DNA of 64,000 bases from Odontocerum albicorne (Eukaryota > Arthropoda > Insecta > Trichoptera > Odontoceridae). A program made the translations under genes and the position numbers. A model generated the notes under the pieces. That model searched no databases. It saw only the letters and a program-made list of their open reading frames with translations, and was not told the DNA's origin. The stretch lies in the NCBI GenBank assembly GCA_949825065.1, contig OX463839.1:24748212-24812211 (forward strand). The letters run 5' to 3'. This document shows, in pieces, positions 21,611 to 33,685 of this stretch. The first letter of the stretch is position 1. Each line of letters starts with the position of its first letter.

Positions 21611-24600
21611 TACATATGGTACTGGACTTTAAAACAAATATAGACATCAAAACATCACGCGATAATATAATCCTAACAAAAAAATATATTATATCTAATT
21701 TTAATGCAAATTTAAAATACAATATCTAACGAATTTTACTAAAAAAATAAAAGATTATTTTATATTTTTTAAATTTTCATATAAAGGCGCTAAAATGCTA
21801 CGATAAACGTTTGAATTTATGTGTAAGATTTCTTTAAAACGTTTTATTATTCTCGAAATATTGAATAAATAGGTAAACGTATTGTGCACACATGTTCATA
21901 AATATGGTAGTAACATTAATAATTGTGTTAGTTATATCGCGGTCAAGCTCATAAACATAAAATGAAATACCCATCACCACTCGTTAGCATCATTTACAGA
22001 AACATTATGTTTTTTTTTTATTTCGATATGCTAAACAAACATAAAAACAAGAGTGATTCATACAAATCAGCATTTTATATGACACGGTTCATATGTGCAG
22101 ACTGCGAGAAGATAATTGAACTGGAAAAATATAATATGATAATTTAAAGTGAGAAAAAAGTGTAATCTTGGTACTGGTTAGATTTTATATAAACTGATAA
22201 TTTGACTACATTCATACAAACTGTTTGTCGTCGGCTTTTTACAAGGGTGATGTCAGTTCTTATAAGACGTATTATGGTTCCTTGGTTCATTATGCTTAGT
22301 ATGATACATTCAAGAACAAGACAAAATACACCAGAATACCCATATCATTCAACTTACAAATTTTTATATTTTTTTTTCATTTATTCATTTAACTCTTTCA
22401 TTCAAATACATTTGGCGGATTTATTGTTTTCAAGCAATTTCTTCTAATAAACCAGCTTTTATTTCATAATTATTATTGGTGTGTGTGTGAAAACAATGTT
22501 GAAGAAAAATTATCAAAGGTTAATTATTTTTTAAAGAAAATGGAAATTGTATGGGAGGTAGCTAAGAGGGGTATTTTGATATAAAGATTGCTTCTTTAGT
22601 TTATTTTTACATATCGATAAGATGTAGCACATCTGATTGCGCCAGGAAGATCGCTTCTAATAAGACGAACCGAGTAAAAAAAGATTATGTGTGATGCGTC
22701 GGTATACCAAGAACTCTGTCGTCACCAGATCGGAAGGACAGTCCATACTTAGAAAGAAAATCGATTTTTACGCAGATACTGAAAACAGTTTGCATTGTTC
22801 AACATTCCGACGAGTATTGACAGAACGTCGATATTTCTTCGTTGTCTTATTTTAAGCCATTGAAGTCCGAAACAATATTCAGGCGTATGATCATATTTTT
22901 AAAAATTCAAAATTAACCGAATATACGCATTTTAGAGGCTCTTCAGTCTGTACAACAACTCTTCATTAGCATCAGAATAATAAACATTCCCATATTTAAG
23001 TAAGGGCAAGGTGAGACGTTAGAATAGACGTCGCCAGATGTTTTACATATCGAGAATACGGAATAACACCGCCATCAATTAGTAAAGGCGGAAGATATGT
23101 GTTCGAAGACTTTCATGACATTGCAGTCTTCATCCTCAAGGCGATATCAAAAACCATTACCGAACATACATATGAAGGGTGTAATGCCTTCGAAACGTCG
23201 ACTAGCATTTAAACCAATTCAAAACGGTAATAACTCCGAAAAACATTTTAAACTTAAATCTTGTATAGTAGTTTTAAAGATTAACTATCAAGAAAGGTAT
23301 TAAGGAATTAAAACCAAAAATAAATAAAGTAGATTCATTTATTTGAACTAAAATCCTTAAAGAAACATATTTAAGTAATCTCAAATAACAGTTTGACTCA
23401 AAAATGCTAAAAATTCTAATCTTTAATTAATAATTTTAATTCACAATATATTTCGGAAACAATAAATAACAGTAATATAAGTTTAATAAACTTTGAAAAA
23501 GAAATGAGAGCATATTCCATAAAACAACATCTATATTTTACAAAAAAAGCAGACGAAATGCAATACTGCTTCTTATTCATATTCACGGTCGTTTTATGTC
23601 TTTATAAAACTCTGATGACCTTAATGTTGCCTCAAGTCAAAACTTAAGACGAAGCTTTTTATCTTGGGGTCTCCTCGGAGCCATTTCAAAGCATATTTTA
23701 TAGTAAACTGTATAATCCTCGAGACAATAAACAGTTTACGGTGCTATCAAAACCTCATTCGGAAAACTTTAATCTTGATTTCCAAAAGACGATAAAAAGC
23801 AAGAAGCTGTTTGAATGGCATATTTAAGTTTTTACAAAGAAGTTTTATTGCTTAATGGAACTTGCTAATTTTAACTTTATTGATATTGTAGCAATCAACA
23901 TTTGTCCTGATTGCAAATGATCACAACCAATGCTTGAACAAAACAATAACGTAACCAAAACCTATTTATTTATTATTACAAACATATTATGGATGTCTTA
24001 AGCGACAAACATACTGAAACTCTTTTTTTAATTGTTTATTATTACACATACAGGTTTTACAACAAATAATTTAACAAACTGTCTCAGAGTTTTTCGTCAA
24101 TGGCTCATGCTCCTTTCAACAAAATATAACAATGTTAATACAAAAAAAACTAAAACACAAATTATAAAGAAATTAGCTAGATTCGAATACTTAAAAAGTC
24201 ATTTCACTCTACAGTTTATTAAATATTTTTGAAACTTCGCCTCGCAGCATTCTTCCATATACACATTATTCATTCTAGAAACATTTAAAATTCGTCCTAC
24301 CAATCTAGTCAAGTAGCCATGTATTTTATCAATAAACACGTTCTTTTTTCATAATTGTTCTAAAATAATGTTATGTTTTTATCAACTTTTTTATTGATCT
24401 GTTTTGTATGTCAAGTCATAGCTACTTGATCCGTACACAATAATCGAGTCAACCAGCCCATAGGATAAATAATACAGAGTGGCCCGAGTAGTAGAATGTT
24501 TTAGCATAGAAAATGTGTTTAGTATCGACCTCAGTCTATAGCTTATATTTTCGATAAGCACCCATAAGTGTTCGGTAAATTAAATATATTTTTTATCTTT

Positions 24601-26459
24601 TTGGTTAACTTATAGGAAAAAAATGTTTCCTTGACATTTAAAATTAATCCTCTGTCATGTGCCCATTGCAAACTCTTTTAAGATTATCTCAATATTGATT
24701 TTGAATATTTTCTTCATTTTCATCAGTATAAAATTTTCATCAGTTATTAATCCCAAGCCCTAAACTCCCGGATAGAATACAAGCTTCCTACCAAGACTAC
24801 ATGTGTCCCCAGCTTGAAAATATTTGTAAGCAAACAAAATAACTGTTCAATAACAACAAAATTCAAGCTTAAGAATCAGTCATTCAACTAGCACCTTACG
24901 CCACGGCTATAAAATCAGAAAAGTATGTGGATCACACAAATACCAGGAACCTCAGAAGCTGAAGTTCTTCCCAGGTGAAGAGTAGCGTGGACATTCATTG
25001 AGGGCCATGGGGCATTCACCAACAGAAATTTATTATAACTGTCAGTGATTCGGGTTGGGAATACTAATATTTGTATTATCCAGTTTAACCCCCTAATTTC
25101 ATGTAGATACGAGCAAAAATACTATTTTTTTTAATTTTGGTACGTCACAGAGGCTTAAATGTATTATTTCAATATTAATAACGTGAATACTTATACTGTA
25201 TATAATTTATTGATATTGTCTTAAAAAATATATTGTTTTGGCTTAGAATATTTAATGATAAACTCCTTTCTTATTCCACTAATTACAATTTTTCATTTAG
25301 GTCAATATACGAGTACCACACACACTTCCGATGAAACAAGACACCAGTCAGACCCGAGCATTGCTCTCGGTAACAAACCGATATCGTTACGACTGAAGAG
25401 AGCCTCGAGATAAGAGGTAGAAATACGTGTCGATGAGGCAAATGCAATGTATTTATAATATTCTTGATAATGTCAACAAAGCAATGTATTTATAATATTC
25501 TTGATAATGTCTTTCACTTTCAGGATTTTGGTGTGGGCTAAGTATTGACAAATTAAGGAATAGTAAACTTAATTCACATGTGTTGTATCTATATATTATA
25601 CATACATGTTTATTACTTTATTTTGTATATGATTTGTGGTAATTAAATATGAAAAAAACATATACAGAACGATTTTTTTTTAAATAAGCAAAAAACGGTT
25701 AAAATATCAACGTGCTACAAATTCATTTTTTATACTATTTTAATGGGATACATTTTTCAATTTCTGGACTATTACAAGCGAAAAAAAAAGGAAGTATAAT
25801 TTTCCTTTCACAGTGTGTACTGGCATATTAACCTATCTAAAGGCTTTTAAAAATGATGATACATTCATGACGTATGTGTTGTTATTAATTTAAAAATAAT
25901 AAAAGAGTGTATAAAGTTAAAAAATATTATAAAAATAATATCCCTATTTTATAGTAAAAAACGAAGAATAAGAAAGATAGAAAAACAAGACTAATAGCAT
26001 AGACGAATACATATATACTCGACATATTTTTGACACACCATGTCACATTGTAAATGCTTCTGAAAGACAAATAAACAACACATCGTACATTATTTATAAT
26101 ATGACACGTACAAACTTGTCAGGTAGGCATATTTTAAAAAGCACATAACATGGTTCGTAAATCACACATTGTGTAAAAATTACAATTTAAATAAAATAAT
26201 ATATTATAATAACATATTGTATATTTTATTTTTAATTTAATAATACGAACATTTCCAAACCCAACACAAACAGTGGATATTATAGTAATAAATACTCAAA
26301 TATATTAAGAAAGTTCTAATTTGTAACAACTGATGTACTATTTATTTCAATTTTGTAAATAAAATGAGACGCGCACTGGAATAATTCAATATTTTTTTTA
26401 TTCACGTCCTGATGTCTTGAATAAATTATAATTGTGAGTCAAGATTTTATAGTTTTGAT
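21611..26459. other. AT-rich, probably intronic or intergenic DNA
   Basis: No convincing exon or element boundary. Small ORFs do not resemble known families. A 42-bp direct duplication with AATGTATTTATAATATTC occurs at about 25448-25520. Confidence 0.45.
25335..25455. repeat. Unclassified dispersed repeat, copy 1
   Basis: Shares GAGCATTGCTCTCGGTAACA, AACAAACCG and GATAAGAGGTAGAAA plus ACGTGTCG, in order, with the segment at 39372-39460. Orientation and class are unknown. Confidence 0.55.
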
Positions 26460-27413
26460 CAAGGCTGTGGAGTCGGATGAAAATTTACCGACTCCGACTC
26501 CGACTCCGGCTCCGGCTTTATTTTATACTCCGACTCCGACTCCAACTCTTGACTCTGACTTCAATTTTTATTTTATTTTATAATTTACTGCGTCTACCTA
26601 ATGTATTTATATTGACTTATTAATAATGGATACAGGTATAAATAAAAAATTAATTATATTCGTACACAAATGAAACTTTTTAATAAAAAAATATATAAAC
26701 AATACGCATTAAGCAATATCTTCACACAAAAATAATATTAAAAATATATATTAATATTTAAAAAAAGAATTAAATAAAACGTTTAAAATAATTAGAAAAA
26801 CAACACAGGTAGGTATTAAAAAAAATAAGAAAACACTTTAAAATAAAAAGGTTGCTTCATTTGTTTTCATACGTTAACTAAATTTTATTTATATTGTTTA
26901 TTATTTTTTTTATTCAATATTGAATAGAACACAAGATAAGATTTTTGAAAGTAAATATACTTTATATAAATCTTATTTCCTATTCGTGGTCTAAATGGAA
27001 TTAGATCTCTAAAAAGAATTGCTTCTATTAAGTCAGGATTTATGGAAGCTCTTAAATCTGATTTAATAATTTTAAGCGCGGAAAATAACCGACACGTGTT
27101 CTTATTTTATTTATTTTTCTAGAAAATAAATAAAAACCCTAGGAATCTAAGTGCAGGAATTTACTATTTGTACGGCTGCAATAAACTGAACGTAATCCCC
27201 TTTTGGGGTTTATTGCGATTATAAAAGTCTGCATAGTATCAGGCATGAAACGATGAGAGGTTAACTGGTTAACACATACCGTAACGTTATTCATTAAAGA
27301 AAATGTTAAAATAATTAAACGGAGTCGGAGTCGGTCGATTTTTTCCGACTCCGACTCCGCCTAAAATGTTCCGACTCCACGACTCCGGCTCCGACTCCGA
27401 CTCCACAGCCCTG
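26460..27413. mobile_element. hAT element with GTCGGA-rich ends and perfect 8-bp target duplication
   Basis: Ends read CAAGGCTGTGGAGTCGGA (left) and, inverted, CAGGGCTGTGGAGTCGGA (right). They are flanked by identical 8-bp duplications GTTTTGAT (26452-26459 and 27414-27421). The start CAGGGCTG fits the hAT rule. Both subterminal regions carry arrays of the hexamer CCGACT in inverted orientation. The 954-bp length makes it non-autonomous. Confidence 0.93.
26970..27095 (-). pseudogene. hAT transposase C-terminal (hATC dimerisation) relic
   Basis: On the minus strand one open frame inside the hAT element reads CRLFSALKIIKSDLRAS, then INPDLIEAILFRDL. This corresponds to the CERLFS...R..L.P..LEAL.FL signature at the C-terminus of hAT transposases. 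Upstream parts of the transposase, including the catalytic residues, are absent from the element. Confidence 0.75.
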
Positions 27414-28000
27414 GTTTTGATATTTAGCTTTCAGCTGATGTATGAGAACGGTACTTTTGTGTTAAATGTGGTATTTTATTTAAGAAATTTGTTTAGAGTA
27501 ACAGTAAATAGTTTATTTAGAGTAGCAGTACATATCATGGGCTAATCGTCTAGTACTAATGAGGCATAGAAGATAATATACAATACATATTATCGAATAA
27601 TATTGTATACTTTATTTCAATGGAAAACGATAAACATTGTTTTACTATTCTTAAAACAGATAATAAAACACATTTCTATCATATTTTCAAAATAGAACTT
27701 TGAATTATATTCTTCTTCCGCAAAAAGTTTCAACATTACCTTTTGAAAATCATGTAAACTGATTTATTTCCAAGTTACTCGAACCGAGTCTGTAATACTT
27801 TTGATAACGATAAAGAATGATTTAAATTTTAAAAAGAGAATATTATTAAATAGCGAATTTCAAAATATTCAATCCAGTTGAGAAATTCGGGAGTTTTACA
27901 TTTGTTATTAGACATGATTGGAAAATAAGTTTTTAGAAATAATTTCTCACTATGTACATATTTTTAATTCGAGTACATAACTCTCAAGTTTCAGATTAAT
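27414..28000. other. AT-rich DNA, nothing recognised
   Basis: Begins with the right target duplication of the hAT element; no gene seen. Confidence 0.5.
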
Positions 28001-28448
28001 CGCTATGCCCGTCCTTGGGAGTTGCACGGGCCATAGCGATCAGCATGAATCCTAGTTATCTAATCGCTATGCCCGTCCTTGGGAGTTGCACGGGCCATAG
28101 CGATCAGCATGAATCGTAGTTATCTAATCGTTATGCCCATCCTTGGGAGTTGCACGGGCCATAGCGATCAGCATGAATCGTAGTTATCTAATCGCTATGC
28201 CCGTCCTTGGGAGTTGCACGGGCCATAGCGATCAGCATGAATCGTAGTTATCTAATCGCTATGCCCGTCCTTGGGAGTTGCACGGGCCATAGCGATCAGC
28301 ATGAATCGTAGTTATCTAATCGCTATGCCCGTCCTTGGGAGTTGCACGGGCCATAGCGATCAGCATGAATCGTAGTTATCTAATCGCTATGCCCGTCCTT
28401 GGGAGTTGCACGGGCCATACCGATCAGCATGAATCGTAGTTATCTACT
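28001..28448 (+). repeat. Minisatellite, 7 x 64 bp, each unit a hairpin
   Basis: Units begin CGCTATGCCCGTCC at 28001, 28065, 28129, 28193, 28257, 28321 and 28385. Within each, ATCGCTATGCCCGT pairs with ACGGGCCATAGCGAT (one bulged C) around a 13-nt loop. The spacer is CAGCATGAATCGTAGTTATC. Copies 1, 3 and 7 carry a few substitutions and the rest are identical. Confidence 0.95.
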
Positions 28449-30814
28449 CCAAATTATATTATTGTACATAGTAAGTACTCAAGTTATTTCTAAAAAACTT
28501 ATTCAGAAAGTATTGATTTTGTGTAAATGAAAAGTAATTCATTGTAAATAAGCTTCGGTATTCTAAGTCAACTGAAAATATTAATTCGCCTTTATTTTAT
28601 CCCCCCCTAAAATCAGATTGTGGTACAAAAATATTTGAAAAAAGTTTGCGTCCCCTGGTCTTCTCATTATGCATATGAGCAAACATAAAGCGGCATTTTG
28701 TCAGGTAGTTGATGGCGTCATTTACATATAATAAACTGGCAGGACATAAAATACCTTGTCTTCCTTGTAACTGCGTATTTATCGTACAGTTTCACCAAAT
28801 GTCAAAACATAAATAAAACAACTCCTAAAGTCTAAATCAGGAATATAAATAATGCATTTTTCGACATTTCTATTTTAGCGTCTAAATATCAAATTCCAAA
28901 ATCATAAAACTAACATTGATTGATATGCGGCTTGGATTTCTACAAATAACATTTTTTGTCGAAAGGATTTGTAAAAATTTTTCTATAAAAATTCAAAACA
29001 CTGAAAATCAACATAAAAAATGTGCCAAATTGCGTTTCTCCATACAAGAATATTGTTAATTTCCTAACAATGTTTGTGAAAAATCACTGTAATATGTATA
29101 TACTCGTATAAGCATAAACTTTTTTTTTTAATTATTTAGTGAATCTGTATATTATAATATAAAAGATTTTTTTGAATTGAATAACAAGTAAAATAAAAAA
29201 TAACCAAGTATTTATATCAAACGAATTCCTATACAGATTATTTTTATCAAATGGATTGTTTCACAACAAATTAATGATTTTATTAGAAATATTATACTTG
29301 ATATCAATAAGATAAAATGTACCATAGATATTCTGTATGATAAAATGTACCTTAGATAAAATGTACCATATATACTCGTATTTGTTTGACGATTTGTTGT
29401 CGACTTGAGGACAAAAACCATTTTCTTTCTGATCGCCCGAGTTTTAAAACAAAAATATAACCCACGAAGGATAAAAAAATGATAGTTGAGTTTATTACGA
29501 CCACATTTCAAAGGTCTTAAATATAAATCAATTTAATCAACGTCGATCATTGTTTGTTCTGATATATTTTCGTTCCTTCTTAAAGATTTATTAATTATCG
29601 ATGGATCTACGATGATTTATCGTAATTTGTATGTGATTTTATAAGATGACAATATCTGTGGACTCAACTTTTCTTTATACACTGGTGAAAAGTAACAACT
29701 ATGCCTTGATTCATCAGTACAGAAATATTAAAGAATAATATTGTTCACCTTTATAAAGAGGGAATCGTGTTTCCAAAGTTATTAAGATAAGTTAAATAAA
29801 GCCAAGGCATGCGCATGCGCCACTCAATTGTTAGTACTTTTACTTTTGGGCGCGTGTTACGCATGACAAGCAGTAAGGCTATTGTTACACCCGTGGATGT
29901 GCCCTGTGAAGAATACTGAAGAACCTCTCGATGTTACTCAGGGGAAGAAGTCATTTTCATTCAATATTCAATGTCAAACCAACGGGGTCTGACTAACGAT
30001 CAAAATGAACAAAGACTTGAAATCTAAATTTCAAACTTAAAAACTTCTCTGCCTGAACCCATAAATTTGTCGAATTTGCATTTTTCCCAAAAATCCTAAT
30101 TATAATTTTATTAAATACTTGTTAATTTTTTTTCCAGATTTTGTGATCATTTACTAAATTAAGCGTTGTATTTTTGATCAATGTACTAACATTTCGAGAG
30201 GGATGCAGCTCTCAACTTCAGAGTTCGTTGAAAATCAACTTCACCGAGTGTTGTTAAAAAATTCAAAAAAGTTCTACAACGCTTTATGAACACTATTTTA
30301 GTTTTAAAGCACGTTCGAAAATCTAGACATTTGCTTAAGATTGGTGAAAAATAACTTTCGATTACGAATATGTTTTGAAAAACGATGATACTACCATAAA
30401 TTGGGTCCAATAATATGACAAACATCATGTTCTTGGACTTTTCAGCACAGAAAAACACAGCGTGTAATCTCTCATAATATTTATATTATTAAATATCAAA
30501 AGACATGTTTATTTTCAAGCATTTTTAACGTTTTTGTCATCACAACAATAAACAACATAAACAATTGTATATTAGGACATAATAAACATTTGTTCGAAAT
30601 TTTTTTTTCAAATCTATAAAAATACAAGCATTTCATAGTGATATATTATACAATTATGAGCTGCTATTCCTGTATTTTTTCAAGTTCCTTATTTCAAAAC
30701 AATTCTCATGGCAGATACTTTATATTCAATTTACTTTCAGTTCCTTACACTAATGTATAAAATTGGCTTTTATTCAATGGATAATTTTCATAGTCTTATT
30801 GTTCTTGAACCCAG
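28449..30814. other. AT-rich DNA, nothing recognised
   Basis: A short triplicated word (GATAAAATGTACC) lies near 29310-29370, and the alternating palindrome GCATGCGCATGC near 29809. No gene. Confidence 0.45.
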
Positions 30815-30902
30815 GTCAACTACGTATCAGCAGAAGAGATCATGTCGAGGCAACAACCGAACCGGCTCTAGCGATACCCTGCCGGCCCGCGTGCCCTGTG
30901 TG
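30815..30902 (+). other. Candidate exon in a GC-rich island (strand uncertain)
   Basis: An island of about 170 bp (30810-30980) is rich in CpG, unlike its surroundings. On the plus strand a pyrimidine-rich stretch ends TTGTTCTTGAACCCAG, an acceptor. An open frame (STTYQQKRSCRGNNRTG, then SSDTLPARVPCV) reaches a donor-like TGTGTG|GTGAGA, giving 88 nt. The minus strand is also open here, with an acceptor-like ATTCACGGTCAG near 30980, so it could instead be an upstream 5' exon of the minus-strand FERM gene. No protein similarity recognised. Confidence 0.35.
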
Positions 30903-30989
30903 GTGAGACGCCCTCTGGTTCACACTTCGAGCCACTAACCATGAAGGCCTGCTGACTGCGGAGGATATACTGTGCAACTGACCGTGAAT

Positions 30990-32279
30990 ATCACGGGAAA
31001 AAGACACCAATCATCTCTTGATATCCAAGTTGCTTTAATAAAATAGGAATACTATACTTAAATTTAATTTCAAGAATAAATAACTGCTATCATATTTTGT
31101 AACAACGTTTTCGTCAAATTCAACACACTGATAAAATATATCGTGTTAAAAATCAGTTTGAATTTATTTTGACATTACTGAGTTTAAAAGAGTTTTTTTT
31201 TATTTCATTTAAAATATTATAAACTGTATCTGCATTATAATTGTTATTTATAGTTACGTTTATTGTTTTTTCGTGATAAATTATGTTCAGAAATTTTGTC
31301 GACTTCAACTACGAGTATAATAAAAAAGTCAAGGATGAATAATGCCGTTAACTGTGCATAAGCAAAGTATGAAATGCAATAGCTGAAAAACTTCCAGAAC
31401 CAATTAGTCCAACATTTTATACGAAGAATTGTTAAGATTATCTTATTTATAGAGCAAAAATCGAAAAAGAAAAAAAATACTTAGCGGTATATACGAATTA
31501 TTATGAAATGACTGACGCATCATGAAATGAGCATGACTGTGACACTTTCAATATTTTCATAAGAGACACTCCATACTACGCGTCCTTCAGATGACTTGGG
31601 TTACGTATTGAGATTAATGTTTAGTTTTTTTTTACGAAAAGCTTGTTAAAGCAGATTAAAGCTCGAATCTGGGTAATAGCATTGTAACATATTAGTGGAA
31701 TTTACAAACAATATAAAACGAAATATTGTATTTATGGTGTTTGCTTTTTTTTGTTGTTGGCCTTTGCTTTTTTTTATCATTTTCAATATCATGATATACG
31801 AGAAAAATATCTCAATTTAATACTATCAACAAAGAAAGTAGTTTGAACAATTTTTTTTCAACGGTATATCCTCAGAAAAATACTGTCAGAAAGCATATGT
31901 TCCATGTTCCATGACGGGCGACTATCCCATTACATCATTTTTAATAATTATTTCATTATAGTTTATTTTTCCGCATAATTTCTGTGACATTGTACTATTT
32001 ATTATTTCCATATGATTTTTGTGACATAATTTTCAACATTTGTACGTAGGTCACATTATCAAGAAGTGAGTGAAAGCTGTTATATTGGGGAAAAAGATGC
32101 TCCAAAATCTGTTTCGAATGATGAATGTTTTGCGTTTTTATTTATGTATTTTAAAACCTCTGAATACAATTTTATCTTACTTTATTACAATGTACGGTAT
32201 TTTATCGACCATTCATACTCAAATTTGATATATAATATTATTTATAGTTAAGGCATTAACATTGTGGAGGTTTAAAGGC
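30990..32279. other. AT-rich DNA, nothing recognised
   Basis: No gene, and no repeat with defined ends. Confidence 0.5.
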
Positions 32280-32486
32280 ATTATAATTTGTTTTATCAAA
32301 CACTGTTTATTCCATTTTATGTAACGGTATAACCCTACCGGTTTCAAGGTTTTCCCCTCATCATAAGGGGAGAACAAACAAGTATTGTTTGTACTTCCCT
32401 GATGATGAGGTGAAAACCTTGAAACCGGTAGGGTTATACCATTACATAAAGTGGAATAAACAGTGTTTGATAAAACAAATTATAAT
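32280..32486. repeat. 207-bp near-perfect palindrome (fold-back)
   Basis: The left arm from TTATAATTTGTTTTATCAAA (32281) is mirrored by the right arm ending at 32485. The centre is ACAAACAA-GTA-TTGTTTGT near 32384. Only a few mismatches are visible over about 100 bp per arm. The arms include CTACCGGTTTCAAGGTTTTC and its complement. It could be a fold-back MITE or a replication-slippage palindrome. No target duplication is evident. Confidence 0.93.
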
Positions 32487-32881
32487 CTCAAATTTTAATT
32501 TTAAGTGCGCGTGAACATAGAACATTAATTTTTGACAAGTTGTCAAAAATTATATACATTTACAAGAATCATATACAAAATATATATCAAAAAACAGTAC
32601 GCACATGCATACCACCTACCACACATTAAATACAAACGAGAGAAAAGTCAAGACTAAAGTAATCAAAGGTCCTAACAAAAAAAAATAATAACAAAAATAT
32701 ACCTAAATTTAATCAATCCACTCCAATACACAAAAAAACGCGCATCGAAACTTCAACATCGATCTCGATCATAGAGATCTCGAAAAGTTTGAGAGAAACA
32801 AAGTCAACGAAAAGAAAAAGGGAAAAAATCAACGAGAGTCACGCCGTGACATCAGATTCATAGTCCAAACAAACAAAAACG

Positions 32882-33140
32882 CTATCTAAAAGAACTTTCA
32901 ATGGCATTAAGGCTGTCACCAAATATGTCTGAGACTGTAGCATTCATTACCCAATCGATGCAATCTGGATACGGGAGAATTCGAGTAATAGTTCTTAAAT
33001 TCTCGCACCGGAATATACGAGTATCCTGCAGTCTCGTACTTTTCAAACGCATTCAGAAGTCAATCGATTCTAGTAACTTAGGACAGTCAATGATCCCATT
33101 CACTATTTTGAAAAAACAGAATCAAATCAAACATCACTCT
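32882..33140 (-). pseudogene. Jockey-superfamily LINE reverse-transcriptase C-terminal remnant
   Basis: On the minus strand successive frames give FFKIVNGIIDCPKLL, then, after a frame change, YIPVREFKNYYSNSPVSRLH, then DIFGDSLNAIESSF and a stop at 32882. The order matches the C-terminal tail of jockey-like polymerases (FKI.NG.ID.P.LL ... NS...R.....N... D.F). Stops and at least two frameshifts. The 3' UTR probably runs left toward the palindrome. Confidence 0.65.
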
Positions 33141-33473
33141 ACGGTCGGAAAGTCTCATCAAGTTCAGACGCGTTAACAACATATTATATTGTAGTTTATT
33201 ATATCATCATTAAGACCGAGCATATCTCTGATGTGACGCAAAAATCTATCCTACACCATATCCAGAGTTTTCGTGTGAACTTCGTAACAGTCTAGATCTA
33301 GATACTGGAGTTGTATTCCAGTTTACTCCTTACTAGAGTGCAATAGGGAATCTTGGTAGCGTGTACTCCCTTGAATTAATATTGGTACGGTAGTGTATTT
33401 TATTAATAATTATTAACTGAAGGAATTCTATATTCAAAACATATTTCGGAATATCTTTATTTTTCCAATTATA

Positions 33474-33685
33474 TTTGAAAGCTATCACCCCTTGATATGA
33501 TTATAAGACATAAAACAAAAATGGAAAGCTGTCACCCCTTGATATAATTATATGACATAAAACAACGATGAAAAGCTGTCACCCATTGATATGATTATAA
33601 GACATAAAATAACAATGGAAAGCTGTCACCCCTTGATATAATTATAAAAAAAAAACAACAATGGAAAGCTGTCAGCATTTTTGAT
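33474..33685 (+). repeat. Minisatellite, ~47-bp unit, about 4.4 copies
   Basis: GAAAGCTGTCACCCCTTGAT recurs at about 33481, 33528, 33575, 33622 and 33668, joined by ATATAATTATAAGACATAAA-like spacers. Confidence 0.92.

Noticed and set aside
28001..28448. CRISPR-like array
   Set aside because: Repeats are directly adjacent without unique spacers and the genome is eukaryotic; it is a hairpin minisatellite.
32901..33176. 91-codon plus-strand ORF
   Set aside because: Antisense shadow of a jockey-type LINE tail.
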